DNA of 64,000 nucleotides, from positions 1-64,000 of the forward strand of contig NZ_BBYM01000011.1 of assembly GCF_001570405.1 (NCBI RefSeq). Reading direction: 5' to 3'. Source of the DNA: Microtetraspora niveoalba. Its GTDB lineage: Bacteria > Actinomycetota > Actinomycetes > Streptosporangiales > Streptosporangiaceae. Both the position numbers and the translations under genes were made by a program. This document shows, piece after piece, positions 1 through 8,525 of the stretch (position 1 is the stretch's first letter; the number at the start of each line of letters is the position of its first letter). The notes beneath the pieces are model-generated. The model made no database searches, was not told the DNA's origin, and saw only the letters and a list, made by a program, of their open reading frames with translations.

Positions 1-1578
1 GGTCTGACCGGCGCGTGCGACGTCCTCCACGGTCGAGGCGGGGGCGTCCACCAGGTTGAGGAGGATCGGCTCCGCCAGCGCGGTCTCGGCGTCGTCCAGA
101 TGACGGGCGGCGGAGGTGATCGCCGTCGCGTACCCGTAGGAGAGGCTGCCCTCGGCGAGCCGGGCGGCCACCTGCGGCAGACGCGACAACTGCCGCGACA
201 GAGTGACGCGCTCCCCGGCCCGCGCGGAGCGGGTACCGGTCGCCGCCGCCAGCCATGACCCGATCGAACGCCGTCCGAACAGTTGGTGGCCTTTGCCGGC
301 CTCGGCTATCCGCAGCCGCGCTGCCAGTGCTGCTTCGGCGAGATCGATCACCCGGGCCAGCGCGACGATCTCCGCCATCGCCACCTCAACATCGACCTCG
401 GTCTCGGCCTCGCCCGGAGAGCCTCCCGACACAGCCCCCGGCGCGCCCCCTGACCCAGCAGCGGCTATCCCCTCGACGCAGGCGAGCAGGTCTCGGACGG
501 CAGGCCCGGCCAACGCCGGGTCGGGCCAGTCACCCGCCCGGGCATCCACATCCCTACCGTCACCATCAGACGCAGCCTCCCGGCTCGCACCGGTCTGAGC
601 GTCTCGGTCGCCGCCGGACTGAGCCACCCCGGGCTGAGTCTTCTGACCCTCACCCGCCTGACCCCGACCCCGATCCCGCCCGTGATCATCACGCCAGCCC
701 TCAACACGGTCCCGCCGTCCGCCGCCGCAGCGCTCGCTGTCCTGCTGCCCATCAACCCGCTGCCCCCGGTCCCCGCCCCGTCGCCCGCCGTCCCACTGGC
801 CACGGTCCCGGCCGCCGCGCCCGGCAGGGGCAACCGCCGATCGCTGGTCGGAGGCAGGGCGACGCCCCTGCCAGATGCCATCCCAGGCCGAAAGACCACC
901 ATCGTCATCTTGCGGACACCGGCGCTCGTCCCGGCGCTCGTCCCGGCCGTCGGTTCCCGCCCCCGCCCCCGTCCCCGGATCGGCCGTCCCGCCATCGAGC
1001 ACTGCGGCACCGGCTCCCCGCTCTGGAGCACCGGACCCAACGGCATCCAGCCCCGAGAAACCGAGCGCGGCGGTAACGGGGCCCGTCGGTGCTGACGGCC
1101 ACACTCCACGAGACGGCCCCCGGCCTTCTACAGGCTCAGCGACGCCCATCAGCCGCCGCGCCCAGGACAACGCATCATCCCGCTCGCCACCATCAGACCT
1201 GGCAGTGCCATCCGAGGCCGAATCGAACAAGGACCAACCCTGTGACGGCACACCGCCGCCCTGCCTACCGCTCTGCCTCCCATCCGGCCGGGCCACGGTG
1301 GATTGCATGGGCTCGAAACGGCCGACATCCGGAGAAGCAGTCTCAGCGGGAGTGCGGGCGGGCCGAGCCGGAACAGGCGTGCCGGCGCGGGCACGGATGC
1401 GGGCGCGATCGAGCAGTACAGCACCGTAGGAGTCACCAGCGAAGCGACCAGATCCAGTGAACGGCGCATGCCTCCAGGGGCCACGCCGTCGCGGGGACGC
1501 GGCGGGCACATCGGACGAACCAGTTGAAGACGCGCCCTCCAGTCGGTGTGACAGCAGCACGCCGCCCGAAATCATCAT
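1..1578 (-). CDS. DUF222/HNH endonuclease-family protein, C-terminus cut by window edge
   Basis: An open minus-strand frame of 526 codons continues past the left edge. From about residue 395 it matches the DUF222 domain that precedes the HNH nuclease domain in many actinobacterial proteins, with segments such as AEIVALARVIDLAEAALAAR, GRRSIGSWLAAATGTRSARA and LSYGYATAI. The HNH domain itself would lie outside the window and is not seen. The first roughly 390 residues are low complexity, rich in Arg, Asp, Gly and Pro. The start ATG at 1578 is chosen because GGAAGGAGG lies 9 nt upstream and an in-frame stop lies at 1642-1644. Nuclease activity is family inference only. A shorter start near 378 is possible but has no ribosome site. 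Confidence 0.72.
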   Translation of the reverse strand, partial: MMISGGVLLSHRLEGASSTGSSDVPAASPRRRGPWRHAPFTGSGRFAGDSYGAVLLDRARIRARAGTPVPARPARTPAETASPDVGRFEPMQSTVARPDGRQSGRQGGGVPSQGWSLFDSASDGTARSDGGERDDALSWARRLMGVAEPVEGRGPSRGVWPSAPTGPVTAALGFSGLDAVGSGAPERGAGAAVLDGGTADPGTGAGAGTDGRDERRDERRCPQDDDGGLSAWDGIWQGRRPASDQRSAVAPAGRGGRDRGQWDGGRRGGDRGQRVDGQQDSERCGGGRRDRVEGWRDDHGRDRGRGQAGEGQKTQPGVAQSGGDRDAQTGASREAASDGDGRDVDARAGDWPDPALAGPAVRDLLACVEGIAAAGSGGAPGAVSGGSPGEAETEVDVEVAMAEIVALARVIDLAEAALAARLRIAEAGKGHQLFGRRSIGSWLAAATGTRSARAGERVTLSRQLSRLPQVAARLAEGSLSYGYATAITSAARHLDDAETALAEPILLNLVDAPASTVEDVARAGQT

Positions 1579-1622
1579 CCGGATGCGCCTCCTTCCCTGC
1601 TCCGACAACTCCACCCTGCGCA

Positions 1623-1651
1623 AATATATCGCTCACATGTTCTATTCACAA
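1623..1651 (-). promoter_or_regulatory. Promoter of the DUF222/HNH gene
   Basis: TTGTGA at 1651-1646, a 17-nt spacer and TATATT at 1628-1623 lie in a locally AT-rich stretch upstream of the ATG at 1578. The predicted leader is about 40 nt and carries the strong ribosome site. This is the closest match to a housekeeping sigma-70 promoter in the left part of the window. Confidence 0.55.
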
Positions 1652-1683
1652 CTCACAGTAGTCACTTGTGTACTGTTTGTTGC

Positions 1684-1699
1684 AATTGTGCTCGCAATT
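1684..1699. promoter_or_regulatory. Inverted repeat, possible operator
   Basis: AATTGTG-CT-CGCAATT is a 7-bp inverted repeat with one mismatch and a 2-nt spacer. It lies about 35 bp upstream of the -35 box of the DUF222/HNH promoter. No regulator is identified. Confidence 0.25.
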
Positions 1700-2178
1700 C
1701 CGTTCGGGGTCGGTTCACAAGCGGTGCGGCGACGGCAAACGGCAGCGCGGTAACGGGCAACGCTGGCGCGGTTCGAAACGCAGCATGGGCAAGCGGGGTA
1801 TTGAGAAAGGACGTCACCGCCAACGCCGCGCCCGGTGCGGCGTTGGCGTAAACGTTCAGCAGGTTGCGTCCACGGAAGTGGTGTAAGAGTTTCCGCTGGT
1901 AGAGGCGTGGCGTCCTGGGAGCGCCGCCGCGGACACATCCGCCGACACCTTGGATGAAGCAGCGGGCACGCCCTGAAGCCCGGCACTATCAGCCGCAGTG
2001 CTCGGAGACTGCCTCCGGCACCCAATCGTCCTGAGGGGCGGCAGATCGGGCCCAATGTCCGGCGCCCCTCCCCTGCCAGGGCGTACGCGGTTATCTCAAG
2101 GGCCTGTTCCGCGGAGACTCTCTGAAAGACCGACTGCTGCCGGATGCCGACCTCGTGGCCGCACGGATTCCCAGCCGA
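1700..2178. other. Intergenic region without a recognisable gene
   Basis: Between the DUF222/HNH promoter and the MFS stop codon I see no frame with a convincing start, ribosome site and family match. The clearest structure is a perfect 12-bp hairpin with a 7-nt loop at 1818-1848, which has no T tract. A short frame near 2080-2180 reads GYLKGLFRGDSLKDRLL but is too short to assign. Confidence 0.5.
1818..1848. terminator. Perfect 12-bp hairpin, terminator-like
   Basis: CGCCAACGCCGC and GCGGCGTTGGCG flank a 7-nt loop. The hairpin lies downstream of the MFS gene on the minus strand, about 330 nt past its stop. With no T tract, function as a rho-independent terminator is uncertain. Confidence 0.35.
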
Positions 2179-3453
2179 CTACGAGGCGGCCACCTTCAGG
2201 GGTGACTGGTCCGAGCGGTACGCGCGGAACGCGGGCACGGACAGGCCCACGACGAGGACGACGACAGCGCAGACCAGGCCGCCTCCCACCCAGGCGGGCA
2301 CCAGGCCGAACGTCGCGGCCGTCGCTCCCGCGCGCATGTCGCCCAGCCTCGGGCCGCCGGCCACCACGACGTAGAAGACGCCCTGGAGGCGGCCGCGCAT
2401 CTCGTCGGGCGCGTACGTCTGGAGGATCGTCTGCCGCCACACCGCCGAGACGAGGTCGGCGAAACCGCCCGCGGCGAGCAGCGCGACGGCCAGCCACAGT
2501 TGCTGGGCCAGCCCGGCGGCGGCCACCGTGACGCCCCACACCGCGATCACGAAGGTCAGGGCCACGCCCTGCCTGCGGACCCGGCCAACCCAGCCGGAGA
2601 ACACGCCGCCGACGACCGCGCCGATCGCCACGCTCGCGGACAACCAGCCGAACGCCATCTCCGAGCCCTCGAACCGTACGGCGGTGAGCTCGGGATAGAG
2701 GGCGCGTGGCAGCGCGAAGGCCATGGCGATGATGTCCACGACGAACGACATCAGCACGATCGGGCTGCCCATGATGTAACGGAGCCCGTCGACCACCGCA
2801 CGCACACCGGGCGCGGTGGACTCCCCGAGCGGTTCGAGCCGCGGCAGCCGTATGGCCGCGTAGAGGCTGGCACTGAACAGGAGCGCGTCGATGAGGTACG
2901 CCATGGCGTAACCGCCTCCGGCGAGCACGACGCCGCCGAGCAACGGTCCGAGCACCGAGGCGAGGCTGCCGAGCGTGTAGTTCAGCGTGTTGGCCGACGG
3001 CACCAGGTCGGCCGGGACCAGCCTCGGGATGATCGCGACCCGTGTGGGTGAAGCCACGGCGACCCCGGTCGCCTGGACGGCGACGGCCGCCATCAGCAGC
3101 CAGATGTTCGACAGGAGCATCGCATTGAGGAGCAGCGCCAGTGTCGCCCCCCACGTCACCAGCGAGCAGACGAGCACGAGCTTGCGGCGGTCCACGGCGT
3201 CGGCGATCGCGCCGCCCCACAGACCGAAGACGACCAGCGGCACCAGCGCGACCGGGCCGAGGAGTCCCACCCACAGCGACGACTTGGTGAGCGCGTAGAC
3301 CTGGGCACTGACCGCCACCGCGGTGAGCTGGAAGCCGATGAGCGAGAGCCCCTGGCCGATCAGCAGACGGCGAAAGGACGCTGTCGCGAGTGGCCGGGTG
3401 TCCATCAGATGCCGACGTATGAACCCTTGGACGCCCACCTCTTGATCGCTCAC
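2179..3453 (-). CDS. MFS transporter (EntS/MFS_3-like exporter)
   Basis: The roughly 424-residue product has about 12 hydrophobic segments and an MFS layout. A conserved GLWGGAIADAVDRRKLVL loop lies between the second and third segments. The N-terminal SFRRLLIGQGLSLIG and the central APDEMRGRLQGVF motif are typical of the EntS-like exporter group, which moves siderophores and drugs by proton antiport. The substrate cannot be read from sequence. The start is uncertain: GTG at 3453 is used, and TTG at 3459 and ATG at 3405 are alternatives without clear ribosome sites. Upstream lie a gene fragment and a nucleotidyltransferase, neither of which suggests a substrate. Confidence 0.8.
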   Translation of the reverse strand: MSDQEVGVQGFIRRHLMDTRPLATASFRRLLIGQGLSLIGFQLTAVAVSAQVYALTKSSLWVGLLGPVALVPLVVFGLWGGAIADAVDRRKLVLVCSLVTWGATLALLLNAMLLSNIWLLMAAVAVQATGVAVASPTRVAIIPRLVPADLVPSANTLNYTLGSLASVLGPLLGGVVLAGGGYAMAYLIDALLFSASLYAAIRLPRLEPLGESTAPGVRAVVDGLRYIMGSPIVLMSFVVDIIAMAFALPRALYPELTAVRFEGSEMAFGWLSASVAIGAVVGGVFSGWVGRVRRQGVALTFVIAVWGVTVAAAGLAQQLWLAVALLAAGGFADLVSAVWRQTILQTYAPDEMRGRLQGVFYVVVAGGPRLGDMRAGATAATFGLVPAWVGGGLVCAVVVLVVGLSVPAFRAYRSDQSPLKVAAS

Positions 3454-3614
3454 GGACAATTACCATCCCACGCCGTGAAGATTTCCGGCGCTGGAGGGTG
3501 GCATTACGGACACCGTTCCGAGGCGCAAACCGCGCCTCTCCTTCAGGGCGCACACCGCCAGATCGGTCCACGCCGTACTTGGATCGACGAGCTGCCGCCC
3601 ACCCGGCGGAACGG

Positions 3615-3887
3615 CTACTGGCGGCGCGGGACGACGTCATGAACGGGTGCCCCGAAGCCGTCCGAGCGTCCGATTCCGGGGAACGGGCGGGCCACGGCGC
3701 GATGGCCCCGCCGGGGAGCGGTCCCGGCGGGGCCTCGGGCTCTTCGGCGGCTACTCGAGCCGCGCCGGGCAGCCGAGCCGCTCCCCGATGCCGCCGAGTG
3801 TTCTCCGAAGAACGTGATGTAGTCGGCGTCCTCGGCGAACTGTTCGGCGTGCGCGCCGGCGTCCCCGGCGTTCCAGACGTCCACCAT
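3615..3887 (-). pseudogene. Truncated SnoaL/SgcJ-like fragment
   Basis: The first 29 residues, with MVDVWNAGDAGAHAEQF and EDADYITFFGE, match the N-terminal part of the SgcJ/EcaC, DUF4440, SnoaL-like family. Members are normally about 130 residues with an NTF2-like cone fold. After this the frame turns into Arg/Ser/Pro-rich sequence with no family resemblance, as expected of a truncation or frameshift. The open frame begins right after the stop of the upstream nucleotidyltransferase gene, so the two may once have been co-transcribed. Confidence 0.5.
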
Positions 3888-3911
3888 GCGGGGGACCGGG
3901 AGCCGGGCCTC

Positions 3912-4850
3912 TCAGTCCACGTCTGGGATGTCGAGCATGTCCTGGTCGAAGGTGTCCTCGTCGATGTCGCCGTCCTCGACCCGGCGCAGCCGGATGTCCT
4001 CGGCCCAGGCGTACGCGAACCGCCGTACGGCGTCGGCGCCGTCGTCGTCCAGTCCGCACGCCGCGAACGCCTCGTCGGCGAGCAGATCGACGGTCTCCAG
4101 CCGCCGGAGCAGGTCGTCCAGCCGCCAGTCGTCGGTGTGGAGGGCTCCCAGCCGCTCCATTTCACGGAAGGGGTGCAGCTCGGAGACCGCGACGAGGGCG
4201 GCGAAGTCCCCCGGCAGGCCCCTGTCGTGCAGCGCCCGCACCTGGAGCCCCACCGCGTCGTCGAGTCCGACCGCCGGGCACGGGTCGAGCATCGCGGGCC
4301 GGTCACGCAACGCCTCCCGCCTGAGCCCGACCTCGCACCTCTGGCCGCCGATCTCATCGGTGACCACCAGCCGCCCCATGCGCCCGTCGATCTCGGCCAC
4401 CTCGGCGGCGAGACCGTGCCGCCCGAGCTCGGCGATCACCCCGTCGGCCACCTCCGCGAGCGGGGTCTCCCCGGCGGTCACGAAGTCGATGGCCGTGTCC
4501 GCGCCGACGCCCGCGCCCCTGCCCAGGTCAGTGCCCACGCCCGTGCCCACGCCTGTGCCCGGGTCCGTGCCCATGCCGGCGCGCCGATCGCCGCCGGGAT
4601 CCGCGTGCCGGTCGGAGTCGAGGTCAGTGTCCGCGCCCGCGGCGGCGTCCACACCGGCGCCCGCTCCCGTTCCGGAGCACGTGCGCAGGCGCTGATCGGC
4701 GGCCACACCCTGGACGCCCTCGGGCGAGCCGGGTCGGCGCGCGAAACCGTGCGCGCTCAGCGCGTACGGGCCGGCCAGGAGCAGGCCGAAACGCGCGCGG
4801 GCGGCATGGAGGTCCTCGATCAGGCGGAGGTGAAACGGCGGCGGCTCCAC
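3912..4850 (-). CDS. AbiEii-like nucleotidyltransferase with a low-complexity insertion
   Basis: The 312-residue protein resembles the nucleotidyltransferase AbiEii/AbiGii toxin family. It has LLLAGPYALSAHGF at about 24-36, IDFVTAGETPL at 121-131, and a helical C-terminal part with GLQVRALHDRGLPGDFAAL. In the family the GGYAL and DIDFxT elements lie close together. Here about 75 residues of Gly/Thr/Asp/Val repeats separate them, and the second Gly of the GG pair is Pro. Activity is therefore doubtful. The start is GTG at 4850, preceded by AAGGAGGG at 9 nt. No AbiEi-type antitoxin gene is adjacent. Confidence 0.65.
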   Translation of the reverse strand: MEPPPFHLRLIEDLHAARARFGLLLAGPYALSAHGFARRPGSPEGVQGVAADQRLRTCSGTGAGAGVDAAAGADTDLDSDRHADPGGDRRAGMGTDPGTGVGTGVGTDLGRGAGVGADTAIDFVTAGETPLAEVADGVIAELGRHGLAAEVAEIDGRMGRLVVTDEIGGQRCEVGLRREALRDRPAMLDPCPAVGLDDAVGLQVRALHDRGLPGDFAALVAVSELHPFREMERLGALHTDDWRLDDLLRRLETVDLLADEAFAACGLDDDGADAVRRFAYAWAEDIRLRRVEDGDIDEDTFDQDMLDIPDVD

Positions 4851-4942
4851 TGTCCAACGCCCTCCTTGTCGGCGGTCATCGTGTTCACACTATTGCGGCG
4901 AGCCCTGCACCCGGCCGCACCGGCGTTCCTGCCGCTTACGGT

Positions 4943-5026
4943 CCCCCGCGTGCCCCGGCTCGGCCTCTTGCTCTCCCCCGCGTCTCCCGGCTCGGCCTCT
5001 TGCTCTCCCCCGCGTGTCCCGGCTCG
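4943..5026. repeat. 32-bp tandem repeat, about 2.6 copies
   Basis: Two copies of a 32-bp unit (4943-4974 and 4975-5006, two differences) and a partial third copy lie in the gap between the AbiEii-like gene and the next membrane protein. No gene is seen in the gap. Confidence 0.7.
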
Positions 5027-5121
5027 AACCTTCCGGCCGCCGGTCTCCCCTGTCCCCCTGCCTCGGCCTTCCCCCCGGATATGCCGCGGCTCTTCCGGTC
5101 CGCTGACTCACGGCCCCGGCC

Positions 5122-5946
5122 TCAGCCCCGGCGGTCGGAGCGCCGGGACGCGGCCGGGAGATCGCGGCGGCGGGCCTGACGGTACGGCGTGGGCAGGTCG
5201 TGGCGGCCGGAGACGAACTCCTGGACGGCGATCTTCATCCGGATGGCCGGTCTCCGCCATCGCTCCTCCCGGTGTACGGCGCGGGCCATGCGCCTGGGCT
5301 TGGGCCGCCTGGCCCCTTCGCCGTAGAACCAGCGGGCCCACGGCGACCCGGGCCTGGCCAGCCGCACCGCGCCGACGTAGACGATCGGCGGGAGGAAGAG
5401 CCCGAGCAGGCCGCTCCAGATCTTGCCCTTGAGCAGTGTGATCACGGCGAAGAGGAGGTTGACGACGAGGAAGCCCGCCGCGAGCCACCTGCCCTCGGGG
5501 GTGTCGTCCGACCCGCCCCACCCCAGCGGGCGCAGCCCGAGCAGCAGCAGGCCCGTCGCGGCGACCGCCACGAAGACCGCGTCCACCGACGTGCGGCCCT
5601 CCTGCGACCAGTAGACGTCCCTGACGTGCAGGATCAGGGCGAACTCGTCCAGTACGAGGGCGGAGCCGACCCCGAAGACCGCCGCGGTGAAGGCGTACCA
5701 CCCGGTGGAGATGCCCGAGACGATGAGGCCGGAGACGCCGCCGAGCAGCATGAGCACCACGCCGAAGACGACGTGGTGGATGTGCATCTCGCCGACGCTG
5801 ACGTTCCCGAACCACCATCGCACCCGCGACCTGATCAGCCGCACATTGATCCGGGTGAACACGAACGCCACGATCAGCGCCACGAAGAAGCAGAACAGCG
5901 GCAGCCGGTGGGTCTCCACCACGCGCTCGTGAAACCAGTCAGCCAT
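5122..5946 (-). CDS. Conserved polytopic integral membrane protein
   Basis: The 274-residue product has about seven hydrophobic segments in its first 200 residues and a basic cytoplasmic-type tail. Between segments 1 and 2 is the loop VGEMHIHHVVFGVVLMLLGG, and a conserved-looking ALVLDEFALILHVRDVYW follows. The His and acidic residues at the membrane face suggest a metal or catalytic site, but I do not recognise an assigned function. ATG at 5946 is the start, with GGGGA 11-15 nt upstream. The gene stands alone on the minus strand. Confidence 0.65.
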   Translation of the reverse strand: MADWFHERVVETHRLPLFCFFVALIVAFVFTRINVRLIRSRVRWWFGNVSVGEMHIHHVVFGVVLMLLGGVSGLIVSGISTGWYAFTAAVFGVGSALVLDEFALILHVRDVYWSQEGRTSVDAVFVAVAATGLLLLGLRPLGWGGSDDTPEGRWLAAGFLVVNLLFAVITLLKGKIWSGLLGLFLPPIVYVGAVRLARPGSPWARWFYGEGARRPKPRRMARAVHREERWRRPAIRMKIAVQEFVSGRHDLPTPYRQARRRDLPAASRRSDRRG

Positions 5947-6144
5947 CTCGTAATGTCCCCAGGCGATGTTCCCGCTCCTTACGCAATCTTCGCCCCACCC
6001 GTCCCTGGGGCCGTCCCACAGCAGCGTCCTCCGGCAGTGTCGTCCGCGCAGCAGGACCCGCCGCTCCGTGAACGCTCCGGCCCCCCGGATTCCCAGCCGC
6101 CGCCCCTCGTGAGCGCCCGTACCCCGCGACGGCGCGGGCCCCGG

Positions 6145-6867
6145 TCAGGAGAGGAAACCGCGCAGCAGCGCCGCCGTACCCTCCAGGTGCTCGGCGACGG
6201 CCCGGCGCGCCGCCTCCGGGTCGCGGGCGAGGATCGCGTCCACGATGGCGGCGTGCTGGACGGAGGCGTGCTCGATGTTGGGCAGCAGCACCGGGATCGC
6301 GTTGAGCAGGTCGGTCACCCGCAACCGGGCGTCCGCGCAGGCGGCGGTGAGCAGCGACGAGCCGGTCAGCTCGGCGATCGACAGGTGGAACGCCGTGTCG
6401 AGCCGTCGATATTCGGAGGGGGCGGCCTCGTTCACGTCCGCCAGCCTGCGGGTGAGCGTCCCGCGCTGCGCAGGGGTCAGCTCGGCGCTCGCCAGGACCT
6501 CGGCGGCGCCGCATTCGACCGCCATCCGGAAGGTCAGCGCGTCCTCCAGGTCGCCCTGCCCCATCGCCTTGACCGCCCGGCGCAGGTCGCCGGTGCCGGG
6601 GCTCGGTGGCTCGTAGACGACGAACGCGCCGCCGTACCGGCCGCGCCGTACGTCGAGGAAGGAGGCGTCCTGCAACGCGCGGATCGCCTCCCGCAGGGTC
6701 ACCCTGCTGATGCCGAGCTGGGCGGCGAGCTCGCGCTCCGGCGGCAGCTTCTCTCCGTGGGCGACGACTCCGAGCTTGATCGCCTGGAGCAGCCGCTCGA
6801 CGGTCTCCTCGAAGGCGTTGCCCGACCTGACCGGGCGGAGCAGCGGGAGCATCGGGGGCGCGTCCAC
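6145..6867 (-). CDS. GntR/FadR-family (FCD) transcriptional regulator
   Basis: The 240-residue regulator has an N-terminal winged helix (residues about 15-80, with LPPERELAAQLGISRVTLREAI and the wing RRGRYGGAFV) and a C-terminal all-helical FCD ligand domain (about 95-235, with FRMAVECGAAEV, HLSIAELTGS and EHLEGTAALL). GTG at 6867 is chosen because GGAAGGAG lies 5 nt upstream. A frame continues upstream but has coding-unlike composition. It is divergent from the gamma-glutamyl ligase operon, and the shared 311-bp gap holds two inverted repeats. It is therefore the likely repressor of that catabolic operon (inference). Confidence 0.85.
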   Translation of the reverse strand: MDAPPMLPLLRPVRSGNAFEETVERLLQAIKLGVVAHGEKLPPERELAAQLGISRVTLREAIRALQDASFLDVRRGRYGGAFVVYEPPSPGTGDLRRAVKAMGQGDLEDALTFRMAVECGAAEVLASAELTPAQRGTLTRRLADVNEAAPSEYRRLDTAFHLSIAELTGSSLLTAACADARLRVTDLLNAIPVLLPNIEHASVQHAAIVDAILARDPEAARRAVAEHLEGTAALLRGFLS

Positions 6868-7119
6868 GGCGACTCCTTCCCTCGCACCTTTCCTTACGGC
6901 TTTCCCGCGGCTCGTCCCCGCGGCCCGTTCTCGTTCCCGCCCGCCGGGACGCGGTCTTCTCCGGTCTCCCGTCCGGCGCGCCGAGGGCGTCCCCCACGCG
7001 CCGCAAACGGGTACGCCGGGGCTCCTCCGGGGAACACCTCTGATCGTCCCCCGTCCCATCCTCACAGGGCGTTTCGGCCCGAGATTAGCCCACGACGATG
7101 GTTGACGCGGGGGCGGGCC

Positions 7120-7155
7120 GGATGCTTGCATCCATCCATTGGTCTGTTTCCAGAC
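7120..7155. promoter_or_regulatory. Two inverted repeats, candidate GntR operators
   Basis: GGATGC-TT-GCATCC (7120-7133) and GTCTG-TTTC-CAGAC (7142-7155) are perfect inverted repeats 24-59 bp before the start of the ligase gene. They lie in the gap shared with the divergent GntR gene. The second fits the short GntR-type half-site pattern. The rest of the gap (6868-7119) shows nothing recognisable. Confidence 0.5.
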
Positions 7156-7178
7156 TTTTAACGCCCCGAGGAGGCGGT

Positions 7179-8525
7179 GTGCTGACCGTCGAGCAGCTTC
7201 GCGTGGACATCGAGGCGGGCCGGGTTGACACCGTCCTGCTGGGGATCACCGACATGCAGGGCCGGTTGCAGGGCAAGCGCCTGTCCGCCAGATATTTCCT
7301 CGACGAGGTGCTCGAACACGCCGCCGAGGGCTGCAACTACCTGCTCGCCGTGGACGTGGACATGAACACGGTGGACGGCTACGCCATGTCCTCCTGGGAC
7401 CGGGGCTACGGCGACTTCGTGATGAGGCCCGACCTCGCGACCCTGCGGCGGGTGCCGTGGCAGGAGGGCACCGCCCTGCTCCTGGCCGACCTGGTCTGGG
7501 AGGACGGCTCCGACGTGGCGCCGTCCCCCCGGCAGGTCCTGCGCCAGCAGATCGACCGGCTCTCCGCGTACGGCTGGACCGCCTTCGTGGGCACCGAGCT
7601 GGAGTTCTGCGTCTACGACGACACGTACGAGGAGGCGTGGCGGCGCGGCTACCGCGACCTGTCCCCCGCCAACGTCTACAACGTGGACTACTCGCTGCTC
7701 GGCACGGCGCGCATCGAGCCGCTCCTGCGGAAGATCCGGCTCGGCATGGAGGGCGCCGGGCTGTACGTCGAGTCGGCGAAGGGCGAGTGCAACCTCGGCC
7801 AGCACGAGATCGCCTTCCGGTTCGCCGACGCGCTGACGACCTGCGACAACCACGTCTTCTACAAGAACGGCGCCAAGGAGATCGCCGCCCAGGAGGGCAG
7901 GTCGATCACCTTCATGGCCAAGCCGAACCAGCGCGAGGGGAACTCCTGCCACGTGCACATCTCGCTGCGCGACGCCGACGGGACGCCGGTGATGGCCGGG
8001 CGGGAGCCGTACGGGTTGTCGAAGGTGGGCGAGCACTTCATCGCGGGCCAGCTCGCCGCGCTGCGCGAGCTGACCCTCTTCTACGCGCCGAACATCAACT
8101 CCTACAAGCGGTTCGTCCCGGGCAGCTTCGCCCCGACGGCCGTGAAGTGGGGCGTCGACAACCGCACCTGCTCGCTGCGCCTGGTCGGGCACGGCCCCTC
8201 GCTCCGCATCGAGAACCGGGTGCCGGGCGGGGACGTCAACCCCTATCTCGCGGTGGCCGCGCTGATCGCCGCCGGGCTGCGCGGCATCGAGCACGAGCTG
8301 CCCCTCGACGAGCCGTACGGCGGCAACGCGTACACGTCGGGGGCCGAGTCGGTGCCGGGCACGCTGCGCGACGCGCTCGCGATGTGGGAGGGCTCGGCAC
8401 TCGCCGAGGAGGCGTTCGGAAAGGACGTCGTGGACCACTACGCCAACAACGCCCGGGTCGAGATCGCCGCGTTCGACGCGGCGGTGACGGACTGGGAGCT
8501 CTTCCGGGGGTTCGAGAGACTGTGA
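7179..8525 (+). CDS. Glutamine-synthetase-like gamma-glutamylpolyamine/amine ligase
   Basis: The 448-residue protein is of the GlnA/PuuA fold: an N-terminal beta-grasp (to about 110) then the catalytic barrel. Visible motifs are FVGTELEFCVY (metal-binding Glu), ECNLGQHEIAFRF, NSCHVHISLRDADG, the flexible-loop segment VPGSFAPTAVKWGVDNR, and RIENRVPGGDVNPYLAVA. It lacks the adenylylation-loop Tyr region of nitrogen-assimilatory GSI. With an aldehyde dehydrogenase and a gamma-glutamyl hydrolase downstream, a role in gamma-glutamylating putrescine, another polyamine or an amine for catabolism is likely. GTG at 7179 follows GAGGAGG closely. It overlaps the next gene by 4 bp. Confidence 0.82.
   Translation: MLTVEQLRVDIEAGRVDTVLLGITDMQGRLQGKRLSARYFLDEVLEHAAEGCNYLLAVDVDMNTVDGYAMSSWDRGYGDFVMRPDLATLRRVPWQEGTALLLADLVWEDGSDVAPSPRQVLRQQIDRLSAYGWTAFVGTELEFCVYDDTYEEAWRRGYRDLSPANVYNVDYSLLGTARIEPLLRKIRLGMEGAGLYVESAKGECNLGQHEIAFRFADALTTCDNHVFYKNGAKEIAAQEGRSITFMAKPNQREGNSCHVHISLRDADGTPVMAGREPYGLSKVGEHFIAGQLAALRELTLFYAPNINSYKRFVPGSFAPTAVKWGVDNRTCSLRLVGHGPSLRIENRVPGGDVNPYLAVAALIAAGLRGIEHELPLDEPYGGNAYTSGAESVPGTLRDALAMWEGSALAEEAFGKDVVDHYANNARVEIAAFDAAVTDWELFRGFERL

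Noticed and set aside
1457-1753. Plus-strand 98-codon frame with a hydrophobic C-terminus
   Set aside because: It lies antisense to the well-marked start region of the DUF222 gene and crosses its promoter; hydrophobicity comes from the AT-rich promoter.
2077-2180. Possible transposase remnant (GYLKGLFRGDSLKDRLL)
   Set aside because: Fewer than 40 residues, no terminal inverted repeats and no catalytic motif.
2096-4357. A 753-codon minus-strand frame across the MFS gene and nucleotidyltransferase
   Set aside because: Arg/Pro-rich composition without family motifs, in the wrong frame relative to two recognisable proteins.
5200-7161. Long plus-strand frame of over 600 codons opposite the membrane protein and GntR genes
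   Set aside because: Antisense to two genes with clear domain matches; composition typical of high-GC antisense frames.
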